A stretch of DNA of 64,000 bases from Pelomonas margarita (GCF_043555875.1 NZ_JBIGHW010000006.1:186001-250000), one strand, 5' to 3'. Counted from the first letter of the stretch, positions 8,201 to 19,600 are shown. Notes: generated by a model not told the origin, from the sequence alone. Made by a program: numbers and translations.

Positions 8201-11200
8201 CCATTGGCCGTCTGCAGCGCGGCCCCCTGGGCCTGCGTGAGGTCGCGGCCGGCGACAAGATCCAGACTGCGCGTGCTGCCGCTGCTGGTGACGCTGGCGT
8301 TCAAGGCCAGGTCACGGCCGGCATTCAGGCTCATCGCGGCCGTGCCGGTCAGCGCGGCGCCGATGGCGAGGTCGGCGGCACTGCTCAGCAGCACGGTGCC
8401 GGCGGCGCTGGTGGCCGCTTGGACGCCGATGCTGCCCGTGGCGGCCAGCACCAGGCTGGCGCTGCTGCGCACGCCGGCCAGCGCGGCGTCGCTGAGCGCG
8501 GCGGCGTTGACGCTGCCGTCCAGTTGCGTGCGCGAGCTGGTGAAGGCGGTCAGGCTGTCCACCAGCACATTGCCGCTGTGCGCGAGGAACACACCGCCGC
8601 CGGCTGTGTCCACGGCCAGGCGCAGCACGGCCACGTCGACGGCATCGGTGCCGCTGCCCACGCCATTCGTCGCCGCCGTGCCGGTGGTGCGCAGCAGCAG
8701 GCTGGCGCCGGTGATGTCGGCGCCGGCCGCATCGCCGGCCAGATCTTTCACCTCGGTTGCGGTAAGGCTGATGGCGCCGATGCCGGCGTCCATCTGCGCC
8801 AGCGCCAGCGCGCCGGTGGCGGCCAGCCGCAGCGTGCTGCCGACGCCACCGCTCGTGATGCTGCTGCCCTGCACCATGGTCCAGGCGCCAGCGGCCTGCA
8901 GGTCGACGTTGCCGCCGCCGCTGCCGACCGCAATGGCCGCCCCCTGCTGCACGGCGCCGCCGGCCAGGATGCTGATCATGTTGCTGCCGGTCACGGCCGC
9001 ATTCAGCGTGATCGCGCCGCTGGCCTCCAGCCGCACGGCGCTGCTGAGCGTCTGCACGGCCGCGTTGACGGTCAACGCGCCCGCCAGCGTGCGCAGCACC
9101 AGCGGCGCCGTCGCCACGGTCGTGCTGCTCAAGCCTTGCACCTCGGCCAGCGCCAGGGCCGACAGCGTGCCATCGGCCACCACGCGCTCCACGCTGCCGA
9201 AGCCGGTCAGCGTGCCCGCGATGCCCAGCGCATCGGTCTCGTCGACATAGAGCCCGCCGGCCGCGCTCGCGCTCAGCCAGGTCGCCGTCGTCTCGATGGC
9301 ATTGCCCGACACGCCCACGCTGCCGCCCGTCGTCAGCATCAGGCGGCCGGCCTTCAGGTTGACGGCGGTGTCGCCAGGGGCGTCCGCATCGCGCAGCGTG
9401 CCGCCGGCGATCACGGTCAGCGACTTCGTGCCGGCCACATCGACCACGGCCAGGCGCATGTCGCCTCCCGCCTGCAGCGCTGCGGCGCCCTGCGCGCTGA
9501 GCAGCGTGGTGGCGCCCATCGTGAGGTCGCGCCCGGCCTGCACGTCCAGCGTGCTGCCGGCGGCGATGGCCAGCGATGGCGCCACCTGGTTGAGCAGCAT
9601 GTCGCGGCCGGCTGCGAGGCTCAGCGCACCGGCAACGGTCGCCGCGCCGGTGAGGCTCAGGTCGTTGCCCGACGACAGCAGCGCGCGCTGCGCGGTGACG
9701 GACGAGATGATGACGACGTCGCCCGGCGCCGTCAGCACCAGCGTGCCGGCGCTCGTGAGGCCGGACAGCGTCGGGTCGACCGTCAGTGCGGCGGTGCTGC
9801 CATCGGCCTGCACGCGCGGGCCAGCGCTGGCCAGCAGGCCGTCCAGGGCGACGGCGTCGCCTTCCGCCAAGAACACGCCGCCCGCACCGGCCGACTGCGC
9901 CGCCAGACGCTGTACGTTCAGCGACAGCGCGTCGGTGCCGAGGCCCAGGCCGTCGGCCGCGCCGGTGCCCGTGGCGATGAGGCGCGCGGCGCCGGCCCGC
10001 AGATCCAGCGCCGTGCTGCCGGACGCACCGACGATGCGCATGCCCTGCAGCCAGGCCTCGCCGGTGCCGGCGTCCAGCTGACCCAGCGTCATCGCGCCGC
10101 CGCTTTGCAGGCGCAGGCGCCCCCCTTGGCTATTGACGGTGGTGGCCGCGGCGAAGCTCAACGCGTCGCCAGCCTGCTCGTCGATGGCGCCGCCCGCCGT
10201 GCTCAGCACACCGGCGGCCGCGTGGCTGATGGCGCCGCCGGCCAACAGCGTGAGCTGGCCGCCGCTGCTCGCCACCGCCGCATTGACGGCCAGCGCCGAG
10301 CCCGCGCTCAGGCGCAGGTGCGAAGCCGCACTCGCGGCGGCGTTCAACGTGATGCTGCCGCCGGCGTTCAACACCAGCGTGCCGCTGCCGGTGGCGGCCA
10401 GGCCCGCCAGCGCGCTGGCGGGCGTGCTGGCGCTGACCGTGCCGCTGCTGCCGACGCGGTTGACGGCCACCTCGGCCACGCTGCCGACGCTGACGTCGTC
10501 GAGTTCATTGACAGCCACGCTACCGCCGCTGCTGGCGGCCAGATTGGCCACCTGCGTCTGCAGCGGCGCGCTGCCGGTGGCGATGCCGTTGACCGCCTGC
10601 ACGCGCAGGCTGGCAGCACTGATGCTGGCGGCCTGCGAGGCCGAGGCCAGCGTGTCGCCCGCGATGAGCGTGACCGTGCCGCTGCCGGCGCTGACGCCGC
10701 CCAGCACGATGGCGCCGCCCGCCTGCACGCGCTGCGCCGCATGGGCCGTGGCCAGCAGCGTGGTACCGCCCAACGTGAGGCCGGTGCCGGCGCGCAGGTC
10801 CAGCGTCTGGTTGGCGCCGTTGCTGCGCACCTGGGTGCCGGTGGCGCTGAGCGCAGCGCCGGCCACGAGGCTGATGCTGCCGCCCTGTGCCAGCACGTCG
10901 TTCTGCACGATGAGGTTGCCGGCCACGGCGTCCAGCAGGATGTGGCCCGTGCCGTTGGCCTGGACCGCGCCGACTGCCGTCAGGTCACCCGCGCTGTTGA
11001 GCACGACAATGGCGCCACTGCCCGCCGTCGTCAGGCCACCGGCCGCGAGGGTCAGCGCCGTGGATTCGCTGATGAAGATGCCGCCGCTGCTGCCACTCAC
11101 AGTGGCCGTCAGGCTGCCGATGGTCGTCAGCAGCGGCGCGGCGCCGGTGCCCACGCCGTTGGCAGCCGTCAGCGTCACGCTGGCGGCATCACCGATGAGG

Positions 11201-13104
11201 TTGGCTCCGTTGCCGCTCAGCGCGTCGAGGATGGCGCCGCCGGTGGACGTCAGGTGGATGCTGCTGGCAGCGCTGATGACGCCGACCTTGAGGTCGCCCG
11301 CCGCGGTCAGCGTGATGGCGCCGCTGGCGCCGGCGGACAGCGTCACGCCGGTCAGGTCCAGCGCGCCGCCGCTGCTCAGCGTCAGCGTGCCGCCCACGGT
11401 GGTGACGGCCGCGCCCAGCGTCAGCGCGCCGGTGCCCGAGGTGATGCTGACGGTCGAGGCGCCGCTGGCCGTGATCGTTGCCGCGGCGCTGGCCGTGAAG
11501 GCATCGGCCGCGTTGAACGTGGCTGCGCCGCTGACCAGGCTGACCGGGGCCAGCAGGCTGATGTCCGAGCCCGCGCCCTGCGCGACGACCGACAGCGCGC
11601 CCGTGCCCGCCAGCGAGATGCCCGCGCCACTCAGCAGCTGCACGCTGCCGGCCCGCGCCAGCACCGAGATGCCGTTGGCGCCGCTGACGGCGGTCTGCGC
11701 GAGGTGGCCGATGTCCAGGCTGCCGTCGATCTCGGTCGGGAAGCGGGTCGTCGCCCGTGCAGCGTTCTGGCCCAGGTCGATGTTGCCGCTGCCGGTGTTG
11801 TCCACGTCGAGCTGGCCCACCTCCAGGCTGGGCAGGCTGACGCCGGTGACGGCCACGGCCGTCAGGCTCAGCGTGCGCACGGCCTCGGCGCTGCGGGCGT
11901 CGGCGCCGGCATCGAACTGGGCGATGCGGCCGGTGGCAGAGTAGAGCTGGATCTGGTCGGCCTCGATCTCGTTGTAGATCGCGATGTCGGTGCGCGCATC
12001 CAGTGACAGGCTGTTGCCGCTGCCCAGCCGCAGGATGGCGTTGGCGGCGCTGTAGTCCGACACGGTGATGCTGCCGCCGTAGACCTGCACGGGGTCGTGC
12101 ATCGCGAAGCTGTCGGGTGCCGTGCTGGCGCCTACCAGCACCGTGCCGGCCCCCACCGTCGCATGGCCCGCGCTGCGGTGGCCGAACACGAAGCCGCTGA
12201 AGCCATCGGCGAACGCCCGCAGGTCGGTGGCGTCGAGGTTGAGCGTGGCGGCCGTGGGCGCACCCTGCGGCGAGAACAGGGCCATGCCCTGCGCCAGCGT
12301 AGCCGGCCTCAGCGTGACGCTGCCGCTGCCGCTGATGAGCTCCTCACCCACGTCGAACAGGTCGATCTCGTCGGCCTCCAGCAGGATGTTGCCGGCCGTG
12401 CTCGCGCCGTTGAGTTGCAGCGCAACGGCGCCCTTCATGACGATCTGCGTGGCGCCGTTGATGGTCAAGCTGCCACCGTTGCGCAGCGTCAGCGGCGCGT
12501 CGAAGGTGACGGTGCCGGTGGCGTTGATGGTCAAAGCGCCGTCCAGCGTCACGCCTTCCTTGAAGCTGACGTTCTGCGCCGACAACACGGTCAGGCTGGC
12601 CAGCAGGTCGGTGCCGGCCGCGCCGACGTTGACCTCGGCGTTGATGGTCACGTTGCCCGTGGCGCTCAGCGTCAGGTGGTCGGCGGTGGCGCTGCTGGCA
12701 CCGGAGATCTTGTCGCCATGCCCCAGCGTGCCGATGGTGATGTTGCCGGCCGTGGCCTGGATGCTGAGGTTGCCGCTGACCTGCAACGAGTCGTTGGGCA
12801 GCGAGTAGCTGGCGCCGACGATGGGGCTGGTGACGCCCCCGTTGGGCAGCGTGACGGCCAGGATGCGCATCGTCGGGCCGGCATCCGCTGGCTCGGGCGA
12901 GTAGGCCTGCGAAAACAGGTCGGCATCGCCGCCGTCCAGCGGCTGCAGCGCGAGATGGGCCGCGCCCAGCACCGGGTCGGCCGACAGCAGCACGCGGGGC
13001 TCCAGCGCTTCCAGGCTCCAGGCGCGCAGGCTCGGCTTGACGGCCCGCGGGGCGGCGGGCGGGGCCTCACGCCAGCGGCGCGGCAGCAGGGAGCGGAGTT
13101 TCAC
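4855..13104 (-). CDS. LEPR-XLL giant repetitive surface protein (2,749 residues), paralogue of the upstream giant
   Basis: GTG start at 13104 with AAGGA about 8 bases upstream; the next gene upstream ends 33 bases away, so the two form an operon. The N-terminus is basic (RSLLPRRWRE), and the LEPR-XLL motif (SLEALEPRVLLSADP) is at residues about 30-44. The rest is low-complexity, beta-rich, Ala/Gly/Ser/Thr/Val/Leu-rich repeats like filamentous-haemagglutinin passengers, with recurring units of the type GxLxLxAGGxxxL. Typical unit words are AGGDL, SxxALRL and VGTGxxxL. No TPS secretion domain, Sec signal peptide or C-terminal barrel is visible. The tail has MLRD-x-G-x-DGRTRFNLLD, an Ala-rich linker, and a terminus ending GWSEELVL. 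From about residue 90 it is colinear with the last third of the upstream giant. Reading through it I saw no cysteine. Probable extracellular adhesin or matrix protein; ligand unknown. Confidence 0.85.
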   Translation of the reverse strand: MKLRSLLPRRWREAPPAAPRAVKPSLRAWSLEALEPRVLLSADPVLGAAHLALQPLDGGDADLFSQAYSPEPADAGPTMRILAVTLPNGGVTSPIVGASYSLPNDSLQVSGNLSIQATAGNITIGTLGHGDKISGASSATADHLTLSATGNVTINAEVNVGAAGTDLLASLTVLSAQNVSFKEGVTLDGALTINATGTVTFDAPLTLRNGGSLTINGATQIVMKGAVALQLNGASTAGNILLEADEIDLFDVGEELISGSGSVTLRPATLAQGMALFSPQGAPTAATLNLDATDLRAFADGFSGFVFGHRSAGHATVGAGTVLVGASTAPDSFAMHDPVQVYGGSITVSDYSAANAILRLGSGNSLSLDARTDIAIYNEIEADQIQLYSATGRIAQFDAGADARSAEAVRTLSLTAVAVTGVSLPSLEVGQLDVDNTGSGNIDLGQNAARATTRFPTEIDGSLDIGHLAQTAVSGANGISVLARAGSVQLLSGAGISLAGTGALSVVAQGAGSDISLLAPVSLVSGAATFNAADAFTASAAATITASGASTVSITSGTGALTLGAAVTTVGGTLTLSSGGALDLTGVTLSAGASGAITLTAAGDLKVGVISAASSIHLTSTGGAILDALSGNGANLIGDAASVTLTAANGVGTGAAPLLTTIGSLTATVSGSSGGIFISESTALTLAAGGLTTAGSGAIVVLNSAGDLTAVGAVQANGTGHILLDAVAGNLIVQNDVLAQGGSISLVAGAALSATGTQVRSNGANQTLDLRAGTGLTLGGTTLLATAHAAQRVQAGGAIVLGGVSAGSGTVTLIAGDTLASASQAASISAASLRVQAVNGIATGSAPLQTQVANLAASSGGSVAVNELDDVSVGSVAEVAVNRVGSSGTVSASTPASALAGLAATGSGTLVLNAGGSITLNAAASAASHLRLSAGSALAVNAAVASSGGQLTLLAGGAISHAAAGVLSTAGGAIDEQAGDALSFAAATTVNSQGGRLRLQSGGAMTLGQLDAGTGEAWLQGMRIVGASGSTALDLRAGAARLIATGTGAADGLGLGTDALSLNVQRLAAQSAGAGGVFLAEGDAVALDGLLASAGPRVQADGSTAALTVDPTLSGLTSAGTLVLTAPGDVVIISSVTAQRALLSSGNDLSLTGAATVAGALSLAAGRDMLLNQVAPSLAIAAGSTLDVQAGRDLTMGATTLLSAQGAAALQAGGDMRLAVVDVAGTKSLTVIAGGTLRDADAPGDTAVNLKAGRLMLTTGGSVGVSGNAIETTATWLSASAAGGLYVDETDALGIAGTLTGFGSVERVVADGTLSALALAEVQGLSSTTVATAPLVLRTLAGALTVNAAVQTLSSAVRLEASGAITLNAAVTGSNMISILAGGAVQQGAAIAVGSGGGNVDLQAAGAWTMVQGSSITSGGVGSTLRLAATGALALAQMDAGIGAISLTATEVKDLAGDAAGADITGASLLLRTTGTAATNGVGSGTDAVDVAVLRLAVDTAGGGVFLAHSGNVLVDSLTAFTSSRTQLDGSVNAAALSDAALAGVRSSASLVLAATGSIGVQAATSAAGTVLLSSAADLAIGAALTGTAAMSLNAGRDLALNASVTSSGSTRSLDLVAGRDLTQAQGAALQTANGVISLQANRDLTLESVNAGTAGVAVIAGGAVVDGDTAGDAETDITASALRLTAAGAVGTGANALETAVTTLSASAASLALVQGQALTLDRVATSLVRVGADGATTALDLGAQEDLTTHSGALLLTVNSGDLTINGGTASAEQAVNAGGALLLRASTGSIAVKAGLVAAGPASLRAGGDLSATATGDITLAGASSLDAEAGASITLADGSVFSSGTGTLRLAATLNLAVGALQTGGDVSLLARSITDAGGAETDVVARALRIVTTGTGTTQGVGTGAAPLQLQVGTLAASVAGTGAGGFFAREADGLNIDSVAVSVSRVAADGTQAALADAALADLVSGGNIVLVAGGSLALADGSNADGLTLQSGGNVLLDAAGDLLVSAQLRSTSGAVSLLAGGTMTLAADVAITRTGRTLDLQAGGAVSMAASADLTVVDSAIRVQAGGDLRVAGIAAGLGQVSLVSTGGSILATAGHAGAEVSAASLRLQAAVGVGSAEDRLDTAVQRVSARAASGGIWLHEADAITITDVAVSVRRVSALATTTATVDDATQSDLVTTAGNGSIGLSTVDGNISFADGTAPADTRSVTAHGSGSVSLKAGGATAVVNLPPGSIEQQGAVSIDSGLKFDGAVAITGGQGGGRGDGAITVGGAIDGTAGGAADTLVVTSDGADVVFGGAIGGIERLGGLVVNDARNLSFNQDVRLAGDLTLQASGRVEFKGALDLSAGALRIVGATELVVGNVVIASGSAVIRVDALTLSGLISGSSGARIELAGASGGVAVGTAGSGLALSAVQLGALRGFGQVQIGRSDAGPTAVSIAALNALATPQLTLAGASLDLQGGSTALNTAVTLLDLSAAQDLTLAGALTLAAAGADVRATVGGALRMAADGQLATQAGEVQLQAGGDLRVGRIDTRAAGSGTAAAVVLASSGGSISEANADSMADVFADLLTLRGRGPVLAGGASEALAALDVQANRLDVDGPSGVMLRDSGSDGRTRFNLLDGGQLYQQLVALGAPARQASEAAAPTAQQAGAAPAEAWAWLNAVRPLAESRAAPLAGLWTAGPTMSALAAAPVREAALVFADDPAPLLPSQLAALLNLDAATVQALPQDPQRFRGWSEELVL
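12973..13014 (-). other. LEPR-XLL motif of the 2,749-residue protein
   Basis: Residues 31-44 read LEALEPRVLLSADP. This is the named N-terminal LEPR-XLL motif found near the start of very large repetitive proteins in several phyla; its role is not established. Confidence 0.9.
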
Positions 13105-13118
13105 GGGTGATTCCTTGT

Positions 13119-13140
13119 TGATGGGCCAGCCCGCCCATCA
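13119..13140 (-). promoter_or_regulatory. Intercistronic hairpin over the stop codon of the 12,948-residue gene
   Basis: Perfect 8-bp stem TGATGGGC / GCCCATCA with a 6-base loop. The TGA stop of the upstream gene forms the first three stem bases, and the Shine-Dalgarno of the downstream gene follows directly. No T-tract, so not a classical terminator; it could stabilise or process the mRNA, or tune expression of the second gene. Confidence 0.5.
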
Positions 13141-13685
13141 CAGGGCCAGGCTTTCCTCCCAGACGTCGAAGGCGGCATCGGCCGCGGCGCGCAGGCCGCT
13201 GGCCGCCGGCTGCTCGGAGCCGCTGCCCAGCAGCCAGGCGCGCTCCAGGCTGTGGGCCAGGCCGAAGGCGGCATCGGACAGCAGCGCGAGCGCGGTGCCG
13301 TCGCTGCCGGCTGGCGCCAGGGCCGGGGCCGCGTCGGTCAGCGTGGCGAGGTAGACGCTGGCGGCACTGTCGTGCGGCAGCGTATCGCCGGCCATCACGG
13401 TCAGCGCCGACAGCGCGTGGCGCGTCGGGCCGTCCAGCGCCGAGCCCTGGCGCAGCTCGGACAGCGGGCGCAGCGCCTGCAGCCACGCGGCCATGTGAGC
13501 CGTTGCATCGGCAGCGCTGCCGCCCGCGCCCGGGGCGATGGGCGCGGTGGAGCCCCGCAGCGGGCTGCCATCGGCCACGGCCTGCTGGTACAGCACGCCG
13601 TTGTCCAGCAGGTTGAAGCGGGTACGGCCGTCGGCGCCGGTGTCGCGCAGCATCAGCCCGCGGCTGTCGTCGGCGTCCAGGCGCT
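13138..13685 (-). other. C-terminal tail of the 12,948-residue protein
   Basis: MLRDTGADGRTRFNLLD-G-LYQQ, then an Ala/Ser-rich linker and the terminal WEESLAL. Parallel in order and motif to the tail of the downstream protein at 4855-5295. Confidence 0.6.
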
Positions 13686-16600
13686 CCACGGCCACGTCGA
13701 TGGCGGCGGCAGTCGTCGAGGTGCCGGCCGGCAGCACAGCGCCATGACCGCGCAGCGACAGCCAGGCCGCCTGCACGTTGACGGCCTCGTCGTTGTCGGC
13801 GTCGACGATGTTGCCAGCCTGGGCCTGCAGCAGCACACCGCCCGTGCCCGCTTCGACGCGGCCCAGCGTGATGCCGGTGCCGGCCAGCGCGCTGACGTCG
13901 CCGCCGTTGGTGCGCACCAGCGCGCCCGGCGCCATGGTGAGCGCGCCACCGGCGCTGATGCGCAGGTCGGCCCCGGCCGCGGCCAGCGCCGTGCGGCCGC
14001 TCATGGCCACGTCGCCCGTGGCCTGCAGCGACAGGTGGCTGGTGAACTGCAGGCTGGCGCTGCCGCCGGCAAGGCTGACAGTCTGGCCGGTCAGGTCCAG
14101 GCTGCTGGCGGCCAGTGCGGCCAACGTGTCGGTGGCTGCCACGATCTGGCCGGCCGTCTGCAGCTGCACGGCACCGAAGCCGCGCAGCTGGGACAGCGTC
14201 GCGGTGCTCAGCAGCAGGCCGTCGCCGTTGTCGGCCAGCGTGATGGCGCGGCCAGTGGCATGCGGCTGGATGCTCAGCGCGCCGCCGGCCGAGGTCAGCG
14301 GGCCGGTCAGCGTCAGCGCGTCCACGTCCAGCTGCACCTTGCCGCCGCTGACGCTGCCGCCGCCCAACGTGAGGCTCGCGGCGCCATCGACGATGAGGTC
14401 GCCCTGCGCGATGACGACGCCGTTGAGCACCACACGCGTCGCGCCGACGATGTGCAGACTGCCACCGTCCAGCTGCAGGTCGCCGACGAACTCGACGGTG
14501 CCGCTGGCGTGGATGGTCATGTCGCCGGTCAAGCGCACGGTGGAGGCGAAGCGCACGTCGGTGGCGCCGTCCACCAGCACGCTGCCAAGCGCCGTCGTGG
14601 CGCCCACGGCGCCCAGCACCGTGACGGCGCCGCCATCGGCATGCAGCGTCAGCGTGTCGGCCGGGCCGCCGGCCTGGCCGTCGACGCTGCCGGTCAGCGT
14701 GATGCCGCCGCTGCCGGCGCCCTGGCCAGCATTGACGACGAGGCCGCCCTGCAGCGCGAGGGCGCTGTCCAGCACGACATCACCGGCCTGATCGATGGTC
14801 TGGGCCGGCACGTCCAGCACGGCGCCCGGGCCCTGGGCCTGCAAGCTGACGAGGCCGGTGCCGTCGGCCAGCACGGCCACGCCGTTGCTGGGCGCGCTGC
14901 CGTCGTTCAGCACGATGCCGCCGGCCAGCGTGCGCAGCGCAATGCTGCCGTTGGCCGTGGTGATGAGATCGCTCTGCACAGCGTCGGTCACGGTGCTGGA
15001 CAGGCCGTTGGCGCCCACGCGCGTGACGCTGACAGCCACGTCGTCCACGGTGACGGCGTCGCTCTCCAGCAGCCAGATGCCGCCGCTGCCGGCGCGGGCC
15101 GACACGGTGCCCACCTGGGTCTGCAGGCGGTCGGCGGCGCTGGCGGTGTTCAGGCCGATGGCATTGCCGGCCGCGAGGCGCAGCACCGGGGCCGTAATGT
15201 CGACGCGATTGGCCGCATTGCCGACGATGCTGCCGCCGGCGATCAGCGACACCGCGCTGGCGCTGGCGAGCGCGCCGCCGATGCGGACGTCGCCACCGGC
15301 CTGCAGGCGCAGCGCAGCCAGCGCCTCGGCGCCCGCGCTGCTCACGAACACGATGTCGCGTTGGGCCTGGGCCTCCAGGCTCGCGGCGCTGGACAGCTGA
15401 CCATTGACGAGCAGGTCGCGGCCGGCCGACAGGCTGGCCGGGCCACCGGTCGTGCGGACGGCGCCGCCCAGCGTCAGGTCGGCGCCGCTGCTGAGGCTCA
15501 AGCCGGTGCCGACGGCCAGCGTGGCGCTGGTCGTCAGCGTGGTGCCGGCGCTAGCCAGCAGCAGGGTGCCGGCCTGCACCGCCGCCTGCACGGCGGTGGC
15601 GCCGGTGCTGACCAGCGTGATGGTCGCGGCTTGGGCCGTGCCGCCCAGCGTCAGGTCAGCGCCACTGGTGAGGCTCAGGTTTGCACCCGCTGCCAGCGCG
15701 GCCGCCGTGTCCAGCGAGCCGCCAGCCGTGGCGGACAGTGCACCAGCGCTGGTCACCGCCGCCTGCAGGCTCATCGCCCCGGCGCTGGCCAGCCTGACGG
15801 ACGCGGCCTGGGCCGTGCCGGCCAGCGTCAGCGTGCTGCCGCTGGTGATGTCGAGCGTGGACTGGGCCGTCAGCGCCGCGTGGACGGTCACGTTGCTGGC
15901 GCCGTGCAGATCCAGCGACTGGCCGGCGATGGCGGCCGAGACGGTCAGCGCCGCGCCGGACTGCAGCGCCACGCTGCCGCTGGCGGCGATGGTCTGCTGC
16001 ACGCTCAGGTGGCCGCTGGACTGCAGCGCGAAGCTGTCGACGTTCAGGGCCGCGCCGCTAAGCGTCAGGTCGCCCGTGTTGGCCATGCTGACCGCACCGC
16101 TGGCGGTGAGCTGCAGGCCGTCCAGGTCGGTGCGCAGGCCGGTGATGCTGCCGCCGGCCACGAGGCTGGCCGTGCTGCCGACCAACTGCGTGGCTGGCGC
16201 GTTGGCGGCCACTGCGACGTTGCCGCCGGCCGTGACGCTGAGCGTGCCGGCGCCTGCATCGACGCGGCCCAGCACGACATCGCCAGAGGCGGCCAGCGTC
16301 AGCGCGCCGCCTTGGCTGCCGGCGACGCTGCCCCCGGCCATGACGAGGCTGCCGCCGCTGACGGCCAGCGCCAGGCTGCCGCCCTGGGTCGTCGCATTCG
16401 CGGCGAGCTGCAGGTCGCCGCCGCTGACCTGCAGATGCAGGCCCTGGCCGCTGACGATGCCGTTGCCCTGCACGGCTTGCGCGGCAGCGCCGTCAACGGA
16501 CAGGCTGGCCGTCAGCGCGCCGACGGTCAGTGCGCCGGTCTGCGTGAGCGCCACGCCGGCGCCGCTGGCGGCCAACTGGCCGACGGCAATCTCGAGGGGC

Positions 16601-19600
16601 GACGCGGCCGAGCCCACGCTGCCACCGGCCTGCAGCAGCAGCGAGGCGGCCGTCACGTCGGTAGCGGTGTCGCCATCGGAGATATGGCCGCCAGCGATGA
16701 CGGTGGCCGCGCCCGGCGTGCGCACGTCGCCAAGCGCGAGGTTGCCGCCGGCCACCAGGGCCAGCGAGCCACCGGCGCTGATGCGCTCGGCATCGGCCAT
16801 GACGAGGTGCTGCGTGGTGCGCAGCTGCAGGTCGCCCGCAGCGGTAGCGCCGGCCAGCGAGGCGTCGGACTGTGCGCCTGCCGCAACGCTGCCGTCGGCC
16901 TGCACGGTGGCGACGCTGACGGTGCCGCTGGTGGCAACGGTGAGGCTGCCGCTGCTGGCGATGTTGAGCCCGGCGCCGGCCTGCACGGCGACGCTACCGG
17001 CCAGCACGTCCAGCGCGTTGGTGGCGCTGCCGACGGCGTCGCCGGCCTGCAGGCGCACGGTGCCGGCGACGACGTCGGCGCCGCCGGTGGTGTCGGCATC
17101 GAGGATCTTGCCGCCGCTGACCAGGCTGACGGCGCCGCTGCCGGCGTCGACCAGCCCCACGGTCAGGTCGCTGCCCGACTGCACGCGCACGGTGCCACCG
17201 CCGCTGCTGATCTGGGCGCCGTCGGCCTGCGTGAAGCTGCCGCCCACGGCGCGCACGTCCACGCTGCCGCCGCGCGTGACGAGCAGGCCGCCGGCCGCCT
17301 GGGCGATGCTGCCCTGGGCCACGACGGTCAGCGCGCCGGTGCCGGCGTCCACGGTGGCGTTGAGCTGCAGCGTGGGCTGGGCCAGCGCGGCCGTGTTGAC
17401 GGCGATGAGCACATTGCCGCTGCCGGTGCTGACGACGTCCTGGTTGACGGTCAGGCGGCCTTCGTGCGTGTTGCCGCTGGTGATGACGATGTGGCCGCCG
17501 CCCTGCGCGCCGGCCATGGCGCCGCTCGCGCCGACGGCGGCGACGCTGCCGACCTCCAGGCCGTTGCCTTCGGCGACGAACACGCCGCCGGCGACCGCGC
17601 GCACGGCCAGCGTGTTGATGGACGTCTCGATGGCGTTGCTGCCGCTGCCGATGCCGGCGGCCGCCGTCAGCTGCACGCCGCCGGCCGTGATGTTGACGGT
17701 CTGGGCGGCGCCGGCGGCGTCGGCGTCCAGCAGACTGCCGGCGGTGCTGATGGCGACCACGCCGCCACCGGCCGACACCTGGCCCAGCACGACGCCGCTG
17801 GCAGCCACCAGGCGCTGCGCGCCGCCGGCGGTGACGAGGCGGGCGTCGGCCGCCATGACCAGGCGGGCGCCGGCGGAGAGATCCAACGCGGCCGTGGCCG
17901 AGCGCGTCTGCACGCGGCTCTGCGCAGCCATCGCCACATCGGCGGCGGCCTGCAACTGCACGGCACCGGTGTCGGTGACCACCAGGCCGGCGATGCTCAG
18001 CTGCGCGCCGCTGGCCAGTGCGCTCAGGCGGATGTCGCCGCCGGCCGCAGCGTTGTTGCTGACGGACTGGTCGATCAGCAGGTCGCCGGCCGCGACGTCG
18101 ATGACCAGCGCGCCGTTGGCGCCGGCAATGCTGAGGCCGCCACTGGCCAGACGCAGGCCGTTGGCCTCCAACACGTGCAGGCCGCCGGTGCTGGCGGTGA
18201 CGCTGGCCGCCAGCGTCGTGACCTCGGTGCGAAGCGGCAGCGCTGCGGCGCCGATGGCGCTGCCGGCGGACAGGCGCAGCGTCTCGGTGCGGAGGTTAGC
18301 GGCGTTGCCGGTGAGCTGGTCCACCAGCGCGCCACTGCTGCTGTTGATGGCAATGGACGCACCGGCCTGGATGACGGAGAGCTGCACGTCGCCCACCGCC
18401 TCGACGACGACGCGACGCGCATCCTGCGTGCCGCCGCCCAGCGAGGACACGACGGTGCCGTCGGCCATCTGCAGCGCGGCGCCGGTGGTCAGCGTGACGA
18501 GACCGCCGAGCGCCGTCACGTCGGTGCCCAGCTGCAGGTTGCCACCGGCGGTCAGCGAGATCAGCGCATTGCCCGTCGGCGCGATGCGGCCCGCGCCGCT
18601 GGTCGCTAGCAGGCCGGCAGCCTCCAGCGCGATCTGGCCGTTGAGCGCAGTGACCAGCTGCTGCACGCGCAGCGCCGCGCCCTCGGCCGCTGCCTTGACG
18701 CTGACCATGCCGCCGCCGGCCGTGCTCACGCCGGCGCCCGCCGCCAGCACGGTGACGTCACCTCCCTGGCTGGTGAACTCGATGGCGCCGCTCTCGGTGC
18801 TGCTGAGCTGCGCGAGGCGCTGGATCAGCACGCTGCCGTCGACGAGGTTGCGGCCGACGTTGAAGCTGTCGCGTGCGGCCAGCGTGGTCAGGCTGATGGC
18901 GCCGCCGCCGTCGTTGACCACGTCCACGCGGCTGACCTCCAGCGCGTTCAGCGACACGCCACCGGTGGACGAGACGGTCAGATCCACCGTGCGCAGCGCC
19001 TCGCCCAGCAGGCCGTCGGCCGCGGCGTCGACCTGGCGCACGCCGGACGCGCCCGCCACCAGCGTGATGGCGCGGGCCTCGATGGCGTTGGACAGGGTGA
19101 TGAGGTTGCTGGCGTCCAGCGTCAGGCGGCTGTCGCCGCCCAGGCGCAGCACGTTGGCGGCGTCGCTGTAGTCGGTGACGGCGATGGTGGAGCCGTAGAT
19201 GGTGACGTGATCGCTGAAGGTCAGGCTGTCCACATCGCCGCGGGCGCCGACGCTGACGGCGCCGCCGCTGGCCAGCGCATGGCCGCCGGACTGGTGGCCG
19301 ATGACGATGCCGGCGAAGCCGTCGGCCAGCGTGCGCAGTTCGGTGACGTCGAGGTTGAGCACGCCGGCGCTGCCCACGCCGGTGGGCGAGGCGATGGCAA
19401 TGGACTGCGACACGGTCGTCGGCCGAAGCGTCAGCAGGCCACGGCCGCTGAACTGCTCCTCGCTCATGCGCAGGTCGATCTCGTCGCCCTCCAGCACCAC
19501 GTCGCCGGCCGCGCCGGCGTTCGTGCCGCTGAGGACGATGCTGCCGCGCAACACGATGTGGCTGGCCCCCAGGATCTTCAGGCTGCCGCCGTTGATCAGC

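Noticed and set aside
5231..12006. Two long plus-strand open frames (5231-9250 and 7849-12006)
   Set aside because: Antisense to the 2,749-residue gene and overlapping each other in different frames; no ribosome-binding sites or motifs.
13252..18609. 5.4-kb plus-strand open frame
   Set aside because: Antisense to the C-terminal part of the giant gene, shadow-like composition, no credible start site.
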